Source: Collybia mongolica (Eukaryota; Basidiomycota; Agaricomycetes; Agaricales; Clitocybaceae). Taken from it: 64,000 bases of DNA. The notes beneath the pieces are model-generated. The model saw nothing but the letters and a program-made list of their open reading frames with translations, searched no databases and was not told the origin of the DNA. The stretch is taken from the NCBI GenBank assembly GCA_013420905.1, contig JAAXNY010000013.1:2046001-2110000 (forward strand), read 5' to 3'. Position 1 is the stretch's first letter, and every line of letters starts with the position of its first letter. Position numbers and translations under genes: made by a program. Shown here piece by piece: positions 1-11,023 of this stretch.

Positions 1-3000
1 AAACGACGAGCGGTGCACCCAGCGCACGACATTATGGTACGCCCCCTGCGGCCTGCAGAATCAGCAAGTCAGCAAATTTCATCCATCGTTGTCAACCCGT
101 GCAAAGACGACGTTACGTTTCCGTGCGGACGCGGTCCTGCAGCAGCTGCAGGTTCATCGCGATCTCTTCACCCCACGGGCTCAGGTCCATATGCACGATC
201 GGGTTCGACGACGACGACGCCCCCGTGCGTATCACGCGGTGAAAGTACGACGGCGGGAACGCGAGCGTCGGCATGTACTTGGGCAGGTCCCCGATCGCCG
301 TGTACGTGTAGTCCAGGTCCTGCGCGTGTACCATCAGTCAGTCAGCAAAAAACACAACCCCTGACACCCGGATGAATAGTAGTAAAAGGCGAGACCGGAC
401 TCACGAGGAGGTAACTCCCATCCCACACCAGCCGCCCCACATTCCCCTCGTCCCCAACCGCAACGTCCCACACAACGTCCCCCGCCCGCATCAAATGCGC
501 CACCCCCGCCCGCCGGCACTCCGCCTCGCACTCCAGCACGCTCTTGTCCGACAGCCAGTCCCCGTCCGGCGACGGCACAAACACCCGCAGCAACGGCGCC
601 CGCCGCAGCCGAAATAGCGGCGACGAGAACGCAATGCCCGTACTCGCAGGCGCCGCCGCCACAGCAACAGCAGCGGCCCGCGTGACAGGCGGCGGGGACG
701 AATAACTATGATTAGAATGCGAAAACGTCGACGACATCGTCGGCGACGGCGCCCGGCTGGGCGGCCGCGAGCCCGCGCGTCCGTTCCGTGCACGCGCCAC
801 GCTGGCCTCCTTCTCCGCCTGCGCACGGAGGCGCAGCACGACGCGCGTGTAGGCGCGGGTCGCCGCCGCCAGCTGGTGCACAGTGTCGTACAGCGACGCG
901 TCTCGGTGCGACGGGTGGACCGTCAGCGAGTGCACGTACAGCCCCGCCACGCGCGCGTACTCGTGCGTCGGCGTGGACACGCCCCGCATGTAATCGTTCA
1001 GATCCTAGACATGTCCAACAAACAGTGGTCAGGGGCCCTGCAATACCTACGGAACAGCGAGCTCACCTGCAACGACAGCGACACCGGGTCCGGCTCGTCC
1101 CAGCCCCACCGCGCATACCCCACCGTCCGCAGGAACCGCTCGAGCACCGCCTCACGCAGCCGCGCGTCCTGCACGAGCGCGAACCGGATCCCGCGCGACA
1201 GTCCCAGCACCATGCACCAGTCGTAGAACGACAGGAACCCGAGTAGCGCCGCCAGCAGCGGTGGCTCCGCCAGGTACGCCGTCAACCGGTCCTCCCCGTC
1301 CGCGGTGTCGATGGGCGGTGCGGCTTGGCTGGGGGAAACGGAGGGCAGCAGCGCCTCAGTGTGCGTGTGCGTGTGCGTGTGCGTGTGCGTGTGCATGTGT
1401 CCCGCGTGTGAGGCGTGTAGGGACTCCTCCCCGCCCTCCGACGCAGAGTGGAAATCCTCACTGGCCCCGTCCTTCGACAGCTGTCCCTTCGAGCGGTGCC
1501 GCCTGATCGTCCCCTCCTTCTCCTTCTCCTTCTCCTTCTCCGGCGACCCCGCCCTCGAGCTCGTAGCCGGCTTCAGCAGCCTCACACCCTCCACCTTGGC
1601 AAACGGGTCGTCATCCAGCGGCACCCCGACCCCGTCGTCCTCGATCACCGGCGGCGCGACCCTGCCCACACCCTGCCCCTGTCCCTGCCCCTGCGACACG
1701 GGCGTCACCGGCCGCGCTTTGCCCGGCGAGCGGTGGTGCGCGCCGCTGATGCTGCTCGCGTGCGAATGGACGGAAAAGTCGGACGACTCCTGGGCGGGGT
1801 TGCGCGCCTTGCTCAGCTTCCGCATGCGCGTAGGCGACCGGCGGGCGCCCGTGCCCGTGCCTGAGCCCGTGCGTGGCTGCTCGGTGGGCGGGAGGGCCCG
1901 TGGTCCAGCAATGTGGGGTGTATGCACCTCGGATTGGGGCGGGGAGGACGAGGGCTGGGGGAAGTGTGAGTGTTGTGGTCTTTGATGCGGGGCTGTGGCG
2001 TGCTGGGTGGGCGGAGTGGGCAGGGCATACAGTTCGGGTCGCGTCAGACCCGCGTTCGGGTTGGGCGCATGGCCGTTCGGGGCGGGGAAGTGGTGGGGGT
2101 AGGGGTGGGGTGGGGGCGCCGGCCTGGGGGGGAAGAAGAACTCGGCGGGCGGGGAGGGGTAGGCGTGGTGGGGGGGTGGTGGGGAAGATGGGGGGAAGGT
2201 AGGGACGGGTTCGATGGTGATGGACCGCCGGTCAGGTGTGCTGGAGTCTTCCTGATCGAGGGCGGCCATTGCCGCGAAGATAAGGGGTTTCCCTGGGACA
2301 GGGGGCGGGTTGGCGGACCTCATGCTGACGGAGGTGCGCGGCGGAGGGTGCGCTGTTTGTTTTGGGACGCGCTGTTGTTGTGGAGACGGCAAGGGCGCGC
2401 GAGGCTGAGGGAAAGATCCGTTTAACGGCGCGTTTTTATATGGGGAGGGAAGTGCAGAGACGTCAAAGGAGCTGATGTCGACACCCATATTGTCCGCGTA
2501 GGGTGGTTGGTATGACTGCCGGTTATCAGGTTTAGCGGGCAAGGGATGCGGTGCGGCTGGTGCAGGGTTCTCTGCATACGCGACCTAAAGTAAGCGGATT
2601 GAGCATTGACGTCACCAGCGGGGGCGGGGACCACGAGAGCCTCACCGATAATCGCGTACGTGAGGCCGTCTGCGGCTGTCCGTTTGAGTTCAGCTTTGAT
2701 AACTTCCGGTGTGCGGTTGGGGAGGTCGAAGGGCTGGGGAGAAACGGGGAATCAAGTTCCTGCTGAGGTTGATGGGACGTCAGAGTTGATATAGGAAATG
2801 AAAAACGCGAAATGAATAAAATAAAATAAAATAAACGAAAAGAGAATATAAAGTATAAAATAGAGCCTGTCGATCAAGTCATGGCATTACGTCGTCCCGG
2901 GTAAGTTTTCATCATCGAAGGCATGCCGGTCGTAACTTACGGCAAGACGGACATTTTCACGGGGCCATTAAAAAAGCAGGTTCGGCAACGTACAAGCCAA

Positions 3001-4177
3001 ACCGAAGAAGAAAACGACAATAACGAAAAATGCGAACAATCACCTGGAACGAGAACGAGGCAGGATCGGGAAGGGGGCTGTCCGCGAGCGCCGGCGAGCG
3101 GAACGAGTGACGTTGATTTCCGCTCGTGCTCTGCTCCCCAAACGCCACTTCCAGCAACGCGCTATACTGCTGAGCCATCGCCGCATCGGGGGCAGGCGTC
3201 GTGCGGCCTGGGGGGTCCCCTGAGTCGGGCCGAGCCCCGTTCTCGGCAGGCTGCAGATCCTGCCTGGAAGGCTGGGGCGTCAGAGTTTGGGAGTGGGAAG
3301 CGTGATCAGGATCGAAGTGTGCTTCGGGGGTATATGCGGGTGGCGAAGAAGGCTGGAATTTTGGCGCCCTGGAGGAGGGGGGCTGGGTGTAGCTGACAGC
3401 CTGTGTTGACATGAGCCTTCGAGGGGGGGAATTGGGGAGGGGGTTATTCGGGGGGGTGACACTGTATGTCCGATTGTGTTTGAGCATCGCTGGGTCAGGG
3501 GTTTGGTTTGGTTTCCGGGGGACGGGTCTTGAATTGGGTGCTGTCGGGGTCGGATGTGGAAGGGGCTTATTGTGCTGCGAGGGTGTCGCCCACGGGCGTT
3601 CGCCTGCAAACTCCTGCGTATGGGGTGGTGCTTGGGGAGGGGTATTATAAGCCCCAGCGCTATTTAATGCATACGTATGTGGGTTGAACATGTCTGGCTC
3701 GTGGGTTGGCAGTGATGGCAGCAGGGGCTTGTCCAACATCGGAACACGAGAGGCCGGCCGCGCTCTGGCTGGTTGCGCTGCCAACGGCTGATGCTGCTGC
3801 TGCTGCGGCCGAGCCTCGATCGTCGTCGTGTTCTTGGGCCTCTCTTGGAGTCGTTCCGTCATATAAGGCTGTATCCGTTGGTTCCTCATCTCCACATCTC
3901 TCAAGCTTACGTCCCCACGAACACCGTGCGCTGAGTTGCCTGCAACTGCCCTCTCTCCCCTGTTCTGAGCGACTGGACCACCCTTCCTGGGGGCACTCGA
4001 GAGGAGCATGGGCGACGATACGATCCGCGGCGGCTCCTGCTGGCTCTGGCTGCTGGAACTCGATGCGAACCGAGCGAACAAGGGCGTGGGTGTGCCCGAT
4101 GGGACATTTCCAGGATGGACCGGTGTCGCCTTGGGTGGGGGTTCCTGCTTGGGTTTTTTACGAAGGAAACCAGCCAT
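1..4177 (-). CDS. Large Pro/Ser-rich conserved Agaricomycete protein, 3' end beyond window
   Basis: Assembled exons (minus): 4177-3044, 2733-2646, 2571-1067, 1004-405, 319-117, 52-1 (open). All phases agree, giving about 1194 residues before the edge. The first ATG starts MAGFLRKKPKQ. The N-terminal two thirds is low-complexity and rich in Pro, Ser and Gln, including an HTHTHT run made by a GTGTGC repeat. The C-terminal part is ordered: a hydrophobic LLAALLGFLSFYDWCMVLG segment, then DLNDYMRGVS, a long helix, LFRLRRAPLLRVFVPSPDGDW, and WDGSYLLDLDY. I recall a single-copy protein of this layout in mushroom fungi but know no function. The 310-nt gap between the first two exons is longer than other introns here, so the region could be two genes; matching phase 0 on both sides and family memory favour one. 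The hydrophobic segment looks F-box-like, but this is not firm. Confidence 0.72.
1359..1397. repeat. GTGTGC/GTGTGT microsatellite inside coding sequence
   Basis: Short tandem GTGTGC units on the + strand. On the minus strand they encode alternating His-Thr in the large conserved protein. Being in frame, copy-number change in 6-nt units would only lengthen or shorten the HT run. Confidence 0.85.
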
Positions 4178-4462
4178 CGTTTGGAGGGGGTATGTAACGG
4201 GTCGCTCGACCAGGGAGGACTACAAGACCAAGACGATCAGTGGTGAGGCTTGTAGGGAAAAGTCACATCCCTGAACAATTGGGATTATGTAACAATGAAT
4301 TTTTTTTCAAAACCAGGCAACATGTATCATCATCATCATTTACGACATCATAAACTACAGTCTGAAGTAATGACATACTTAGACCTGTCAGTCAAAGTAA
4401 GAACCACCATTACAAGATATCTGGTCGAGACAGTCAAATCCATCAGAGCAACATCCCAACAA

Positions 4463-5699
4463 TCAACACTGAATGCTTACGCTTTGGCCTACGTGGGAAG
4501 ATAAATTTAACAAAAAGGAAATCTAAAATTACACCCACCTGTGATAAAATGGGACTCCTTCGACGCTAGGTACGACACCAAACTTGCAATCTCCGCAGTC
4601 GTGCCCTGGTATCCAAGCGAGTTGTTCGTTGAGATCTAACTCGAGGTTAAAATAGGGTCGCCAAGCGCCAACTATACTTCTCTCACCTGCCCTTTCCAAT
4701 CACCCGCTGCTTTTTCTCCCTGGGACCTCTCGACGACATCCGCATCGAGCCCATTGACTGGACAAACGAACAATTAGACTTGGATCACCCAATTTTACGA
4801 AGCTTCAACTCACGCAAAGCCGTTTCTACCGCCCCGGGCGCGTAAGTATTCACGGTAATTTTGTGTGGGCCGAACTCGGCAGCTTTCACCAACCCAGTGT
4901 CAATACTGCCAATCAAACAGAACTAGCACGGGCGGCTTACCTGCTGCCTGCGTTAACCCCCTCATCGCAAACTTCGACCCACAGTATGCCGCCAAGCCCG
5001 CCGAACCTAGCCATTCAATAAGGTTATTCGGCCCAATTTACCTGACAGCCAAGTCGTTGGAGCACTTTACATACCTCTCTTCCCAGAAACCGAACATGCT
5101 CCGATTATCCTTCCACCTCTGCCCTGCGCTATCATCTGACGCCCAGCGTATTTATAACAAAAGAACGTCCCTTTAGCGTTAACGGAGAACATCTCATCCC
5201 AATCTTCTCCAGTCGCTGTCAAATCAATCGGGGGTCAACCCTCGCAGATCTTCATTTTAAGAAGGGACCACCTTACTCTCATCAATTGTTTTCCACTTGG
5301 CCACGCCTGCGTTCGCCACCATCTGGAAGATGCATCCGTTTCCATTTTATAAGCGGTATACTTCATAGAATAAGACTGACCACGTCAAGTCCGCCATGTT
5401 TCCGGACCACGTTCTCTATCATCGTCCTAACCTGGTCTTCAACGGAGACGTCCGCCTTGTGCATGGAACTCAGGCGCCCTTTCAGCCGAATCTCCTCCAC
5501 AAGGCCTTCAAGGTTGTCTGTCGAAAGGTCGTTCACGGCAATATCGAAGCCGTCCTCTGCAAGTCGTAGCGCAATGGCACGTCCAATGCCCTGACCTGGC
5601 GAATGATGAGCAAACTCCCAGAGGGTTCTCTCCAAGACCACAACACGACTCTCTCTCACCGGCGCCCGTAACCAAAACTATCCCTTTTTTGGACGTCAT
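4463..5699 (-). CDS. Short-chain dehydrogenase/reductase (acetoin/diacetyl reductase-like)
   Basis: About 255 residues over roughly nine exons; first exons 5699-5660 and 5595-5381. NAD(P)-dependent oxidoreductase with a Rossmann fold. Visible motifs: TGAGQGIG cofactor loop (split by intron 1), NDLS after beta-2, MVANAGV, the active-site Ser in GACSVSGKR, the catalytic pair YCGSK, and APGAVET after the substrate loop. The set is closest to fungal acetoin/diacetyl reductase-like SDRs, but the substrate is not proven. The C-terminus is odd. After SHFITGQSVSI the frame meets a stop at 4463, where family members normally continue with DGG and a few residues. The bases that could encode GMLL and a stop lie just beyond in another frame. 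The fold core is complete, so it may still be active. Confidence 0.8.
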
Positions 5700-6989
5700 C
5701 GAAACTTAACTGAGCTGGTGGGTCTTCGCAGAAACCAGAAGGCTGATGTAGAGGGGGGGGATTTAACACGTATAAGTAATCAGGGCGTCATTTGCAAAAA
5801 TCCAAATAAAGCACCCACCCTAGAAGTGCCTACTTACGTGTGTGCCTTATACAAATGGGTCATCGGCGGTAGTAGTGAGTTATGACAACACTTTCCCATG
5901 TCGGGTTTTGAAGAATAGATGGGTGGTGGAGGAGTGAAGTCATTGAGACTTGATGGATATCGGAAGATGCCATGCCCGAACCGCAAGGGAGGGCCACGTT
6001 GTTAGTTACGAGTGTGAAAGATGTGAATGGAACAAAAGCGATCGATGATGATATCAGATTCATTTATAAAACTAACTCCCTCTGGAAAGAAAGAAAAATG
6101 TGGGTAAGAGTTTCCCAGTAATGAATAATGAATGGCCTTGCTTGCCACGTCTGTAAATACAAACCCGGGGTAGCAATGATGTGACTGGTGTTGCTATCGG
6201 GGAAGAAATTTTCATACAACGGTTGTGAAGAGGTACAGAGGTCCTTCCCGTACGGAGGATTCCAATTGATAAGATGATAGATGGTCTGATGTGATCTACT
6301 ATCAGTCTAATTTCCATCAAAACGGTACGTTGAATCTCCGAGGCGCGCACCTCGACGGGGGATCCCATGTATCCTTGGCCTCCAAACACGATTAGCCCGC
6401 GATGCTACACCATATCCTGACGATGCATACCGTGAAAAACCGAATAAACCATAAAAGAGGACACATGCACCCCAGACGCACCAAGACAGCAGCAATAGGA
6501 TATTTACAGACTCGCCCGCTCAACGCCCGGCTGCAAAGCCTTCAAAAAACGTTTTGAATATCAGAGGGCTTACCGGATCTTAACGTCTGTTGTATCCGAA
6601 ATGGGCTTGTTGATGCACTTGATTTATCGGCCCAACGCCAACCCTACGTTCTGGTGGCCTACACCGCACCAGGTTGCCTAGTGATCTTTAGGTCTTGCCC
6701 AATTCGTTGCTAATGCGGAATGACTTAATGGGAGTGCAATGCGTCTCCCAAGTATGGGCTTAAATAGTCCCGTCATGTCGATATGACGAGTTTCTTTGTT
6801 TTGTAGAGCTAGGGCAGGCTCTGAGGGGTATCCCATTGTGTTCATATCATCGTTGGGTTCTTATGACGGGGAAACAAGCCATTTACCCCGTTCCCCAAGT
6901 CTCAAATAAAGTGAGTTTCTCATGGTCGTAGTAAATTTATGACTATCAACTTCTTCCTCGGCATCCAAAGACCGGATATGGCTAAAGTA
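5700..6989. other. Intergenic, nothing recognised
   Basis: AT-balanced sequence upstream of the SDR gene. No reading frame with splice sites or recognisable motifs was found. A near-palindromic GC-rich motif, CGAGGCGCGCACCTC, lies near 6348 and recurs inverted near 7193. Confidence 0.4.
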
Positions 6990-7180
6990 GAGCTGCTTGA
7001 TATGGCACATGCTCTGAGCGACAGATGAGTCTCTGAGGGGTGAACGGCGATACCTGGCTACGATGCTACTGATCCACTCATATAATAATGGACATGAACG
7101 GCAATGTAGAGTGGCAGAATTTGCTTTTGTACGAAACGATATGCTCTATAATTCATGTTTGACAAACGTTTCTGATGCGC
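6990..7180 (+). pseudogene. Decayed copy of the Bet1/Sft1-like SNARE gene
   Basis: Bases 7081-7178 align with exon 2 and intron 2 of the intact SNARE gene at 8780-9228. The relic reads NVEWQNLLLYET where the live gene has DVERQNLLLDET. Its intron donor GT is mutated (ACGATATG), and the shared tail ends at AAACGTTTCTGATG. A weaker match to the end of exon 1 lies near 7015-7055. Exon 3, with the membrane anchor, is absent. This is a truncated duplicate about 1.85 kb upstream of the functional copy. Confidence 0.7.
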
Positions 7181-7512
7181 ACTGAAAGTGGGAGGTGCGC
7201 GCCTCGATAGTTGGATCATTTCTAAAGCTCAAATGCATGAAAACCACGATATTGCGCTATATCCGACAACGACTATGATGAACAACTGAGAAAATGAACC
7301 GCAAAACAAACAACACCGTGACATCTGAACTGCCACGTATTCCGAAAATGCCACTGGCTCGCCCACTTGATACCTCACCGCCATAATATTTAGAGGGTTT
7401 AGAAGTTCGGAAATTTCGCCTACAGTCAATGTCCGTTTCAGCCAAAGTGTACATGTGGATACGTTCATTCTATCGGGCCCGTGATTTGGAATCCATACCG
7501 ACTCGGCATTTT

Positions 7513-8610
7513 TCAGCCTATGTCATGATAGACGGCCTGGAGATCTTTCGGTTTCACAAATTGATCATCAACACAGGACGACTTACTAGGCATGTAACAT
7601 ATCTCCAGGGATGGACATAAATGTCCCCATCGAATTAATGTAGCGAACTCTTTATCAAGTAGAGCTGGGGTGAGCCCCAGCAGTATGTCCCAACGTACTT
7701 CTATTGATATTAGATTCGAAAGACTGGCAAGCATATCGTTCATCCCCTCGTCCCAGACCTTAACGAATGTCAGCGTGCTAGGTTAGTAGTAATAAGTACG
7801 ACCGACCTCTTCTGCGACACCCAGAGGTTGGGAACAGCGGAAGCGAATTTGTCTGAGATGACGCATATCCTTGGAGACAAACGGGAATATGTTGATGTGC
7901 GAGGTCCGATTGTAAGACCTGAAGACCAACAGCGGCACGGTGGTTTCCTTTAATGCCGCAAAAAATGCTCATAAGGTCTTCTTGTCAAAATTGGACACTC
8001 GGCTACCAGGAAGCAACGACAGGCTGACGTTCGAGGGACACGTTAGATAATCCATAGACGGAAGACGAACTGAGGAAGTGATACTTGAATTAGTTTCTGA
8101 GAGCACCGATGTCTCGAAATTTGGGTGGCGGGTTAAGAATGAACCCACGCTCGTTGACATCGATGGCGAGGTTGAAAATTTGCGAAGACGAGGATAGTGA
8201 GCAGGGAAAGGAAATCCTTTAACATCGAAACCCAGCAAATTAAGGTCAAAGACATGAGGGGAGATATTTTCAAGGGCTTGAGAGATAACATCATACGTCG
8301 CCGCGAGAAGGACTGGCGTTTCCTGTTGAGGTCTAAATTTTCCATCAAGTTCCAGACATAAGCATAATGGCAGACAACGTGACAAACCTGGGACGAATTA
8401 AGACAGATCGTACAGCCTTGGCTATCGTGAGGTTACTTGAGAGTGTCCCGAAGCATTGCGGAATTTGAGCCCACGGCTTGAGATGAATGCTCTGATAACC
8501 ACGACGCGTCGCGATACAGAACGAAGATCCAGCTGCGTTTTCTTTAGGGTGTATCCAATAATAATATCGAGAAGCTCCAGCGGTAGGCTGGAGATTGTTA
8601 AGAGCAGAGG
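7513..8610 (-). pseudogene. Degenerate F-box/LRR-type gene
   Basis: Minus strand near 8600-8500 encodes SLPLELLDIII...LRSVSRRV, a typical F-box start, but with no Met in frame before it. Downstream stretches look like the leucine-rich body of fungal F-box proteins: VRSVLIRPR, then ISPHVFDLNLLGFDVKGF, then VPLLVFRSYNRTSHINIFPF, then DEGMNDMLASLSNLISIEV. They lie in different frames and are not all joined by credible introns. At least one frameshift follows FRNASGH near 8450. I infer a decayed member of the expanded Agaricomycete F-box family. A functional gene with unusual introns cannot be wholly excluded. Confidence 0.55.
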
Positions 8611-8779
8611 TTATAAAAATATGGACGGCCTAGCTGGTTAAGCCACAAACATGAAAGAAAGAATGACCTAGACGTGACATGATCTGAGTGCGTGACCATT
8701 GTTGTCACGCAGTAGTGTCGAAACCCTGACGTGCACCGACACACGCTCTTTTCAGTTCTAATCTATCGGTACTATCTCT

Positions 8780-9228
8780 ATGGCACCCTCAAGGGACCGC
8801 GTGGAAGACACATATGAAGCACAAAATGACCAAAGACTCGATGAACTCCACTCAAAGCTACGAACTCTCCGGGGGGTGAGTGAACGTGGGTTTGGCCACG
8901 ATATATAGTGGTGCTGACAGTGACCCACTCAGATAACAACAGACATAAACGACGATGTTGAGCGGCAGAATTTACTACTGGATGAAACCGTACGCTATAC
9001 AGTTCTTGCTTGAAAACGTTTCTGATGATTGACATCAAGGGAGACCGGTTTACTTCATTCGGGCACTCCTTAACTCAAACATCACAACGGGCTGCAAGAG
9101 CATTCGGTATTGGAGAGGGAAGCCTCAAACCATGGCGTATCGGTCTCTTGGTGGTGTCGGTATTCTTTGCATTTTGGGTGGTGTTGAAGGTGTATTCGTG
9201 GTGGACGTCAGGTCCGGTACCTGCATGA
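8780..9228 (+). CDS. sft1: Bet1/Sft1-like Qc-SNARE
   Basis: 113 residues in three exons: 8780-8875, 8933-8989, 9040-9228; both introns phase 0. It is a small tail-anchored SNARE of Golgi traffic. The order is: a short N-terminus; a heptad coiled coil from NDQRLDELHSKLRTLRG through ITTDINDDVERQNLLLDET and FTSFGHSLTQTSQRAARAF; a GIGEGSLKPWR linker; then one hydrophobic segment (IGLLVVSVFFAFWVVLKVYSW) ending a few residues before the stop. The SNARE zero layer is expected to be Gln, consistent with ERQN. Sft1 is favoured over Bet1 by the TTDI-DDVERQN and AARAFGIG signatures. A broken copy lies upstream at 6990-7180. Confidence 0.85.
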
Positions 9229-10181
9229 GCCGTGGTTTTGCCATCTGTATTCTAATATACCCGGGTGAGTGATCCCACTCTGTCTTCATACCTTGTACGA
9301 CTGAGCGTGTCATACCTATAGGACTTATACATTGTATTTAATAACGTCATTAATCCACCCTATTGCCACATCTTCATCAGAGCTTAGAAGGCACTGAACT
9401 TGAAAGCGACCCAACTTCTCTATATTTACATATCACTATCCCTCGAAAAAACGCCTTCGCCCACGTCCAGCGCTCTGATGCTGTGCATGACCGTCCTGAT
9501 CGCAGAACTACTTTTGGTTCAATGGCTGTCGTCCGCATGTTTGACTTGGCGTCGTTACCTCGGAGGTGGGTCACTAGGCTTCTGCAAGGCGGTAAGTATT
9601 ACCAATGCAGGATAAGCCAGCCGCCCACCCAGCTCGGAACTCTGATTCAAGGTGGTTGGCTATACTGGGCTGGACGGCAGAGGTCATCGAAACCATTACA
9701 CAAAAACTAATTCATTTTACTCGAACCTCGATGTTTTCGTGAAGGCGTACAAGTCCCCCATATGAATCTTGACGAACATCTCTTTAACATATCTATTTGG
9801 GCTTATTCCCAACTCTTTGTGCATGCGAGTTCAGCCTTCTAAAACGACAAGTGTTCAGCTGCCTACTCGACTTGGTGACGCTAAAATTTTCAAAGTCTTG
9901 AGTGATAAGGCTAACATTCCAGATGACATCCTGATGAAGCTTCGACGCAAGTACTTCCTTTCCCGTTTCGCATGCGCTAAGAAACAGCCTTAACGGAACA
10001 AATCCGTTCGTGGCGCCCCGCAGCACGCCAACACACAGGTCTACTTCGCCCTCCACGAGAAAAGAAAGTCGCGCATAGTGAAAGTTCAAAACGGTTGGTA
10101 TTATGGGTTTGCTCGTGGTATATGGCTCACATTCAAGTGAGGCGAATTGGTACAAGATCCTAAGAAATGATAGTCCAGTCG
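9229..10181. other. Intergenic, nothing recognised
   Basis: Open frames occur on both strands, the longest 130 codons on the minus strand (10185-9793). None shows a domain, good splice structure or fungal codon bias. Confidence 0.4.
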
Positions 10182-11023
10182 TCAAACGCTTTCTTTCTCA
10201 ACCTTCTCAATCTGGGAGTCGCTTTCTTTCTCCGACATATCTTGCTGGGACCCAGTACCCACTACACCGGGGGCCTCCTCTCCAACACGGTCCGCAGCCT
10301 TGAACAACACAAGAGCCGCAAGTCCAGTGAAAAGAAGGGTAAACCAGGGGAGGATCGCGACCAGCCGTACTACAGCACCAAAGTCAGCAAGAGCCTCAAT
10401 AATCCAAAAGCTCGTTTACGAACGGTACGGGAGTTCCTTATACACGCTAGTCGAACCAGACTTTTCCTCCATGGAGTGAATCAAAGATTGCGGCAGCTCG
10501 AGGGGGCCGATATATGCGCGCACGTCCGCGCGGCGGGTGGCAAAGAACAAAGTGAAGGGCACGAGGCACGAGAACAGCCACACGCAGGAGAAGGTCAGGG
10601 CGTACGCCTGGAGACGGAGTGTGCGGGTCGCGAGCGCGCGCGTTTGGGGGAGGAACATCATGGCGACGAAGTTGAATGTGAGGACGCCGATGAGGACAGA
10701 TGCCGTCGTGGCGACAATCCCAGAGGCATGCACGTCTGCAGTGGGCAATTAGACATTTGGAAAAGCGTGGACGAGAGGAATGAATGGTTTACCAGAGACG
10801 TCGATGGTAATTACTGTCGGTGGGTCGACTCTGCCTTTCAATGCGGCTTGCGACCTGTTAGCCTCAATCAACGCGTTCAGACCTACACCGCCTCAAAAAT
10901 AAACACATCGGACACGACGGCAACGCGAATAAACTTGCCTACACCCGAAGCAATTACCGCCCACGACCATGCAATCGAAAGAGCAGCGATGCGGAGGGTT
11001 TTCAAAGGGACTGAAGACGACAT
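10182..11023 (-). CDS. Four-helix membrane protein of unknown function, copy A
   Basis: 224 residues, exons 11023-10939, 10882-10793, 10735-10424, 10369-10182; phases consistent. Topology by eye: an N-terminal hydrophobic helix (LRIAALSIAWSWAVIASGVG); an extracellular-like loop of about 35 residues; two adjacent helices (VLIGVLTFNFVAMMF and FSCVWLFSCLVPFTLFF); a hydrophilic loop containing IGPLELP and SGSTSVYKELPYLRLV; a fourth helix (ILPWFTLLFTGLAALVLF); and a charged tail rich in E, K and S. I do not recognise the family. Copy B at 13085-13951 has the same four exons and conserved signatures (ALATRTLRLQ, IGPL-LP, SGSTSVY, LRLVAILPW). Intron 1 has a GC donor (AG|GCAAGT) where copy B has a GT donor. 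Confidence 0.8.

Noticed and set aside
1305..1985. 226-codon + strand open frame with a Cys-Val run
   Set aside because: Antisense to the GC-rich coding exon of the large conserved protein; the CVCVCV run is just the GTGTGC microsatellite.
6340..7205. Possible transposon ends at two inverted CGAGGCGCGCACCTC motifs
   Set aside because: The motif is itself nearly palindromic, the matched stretch is only about 15 bp and no target duplication was found.
9793..10185. 130-codon minus-strand frame downstream of the SNARE gene
   Set aside because: Composition and lack of motifs suggest chance; it overlaps the end of the four-helix copy A gene in another frame.
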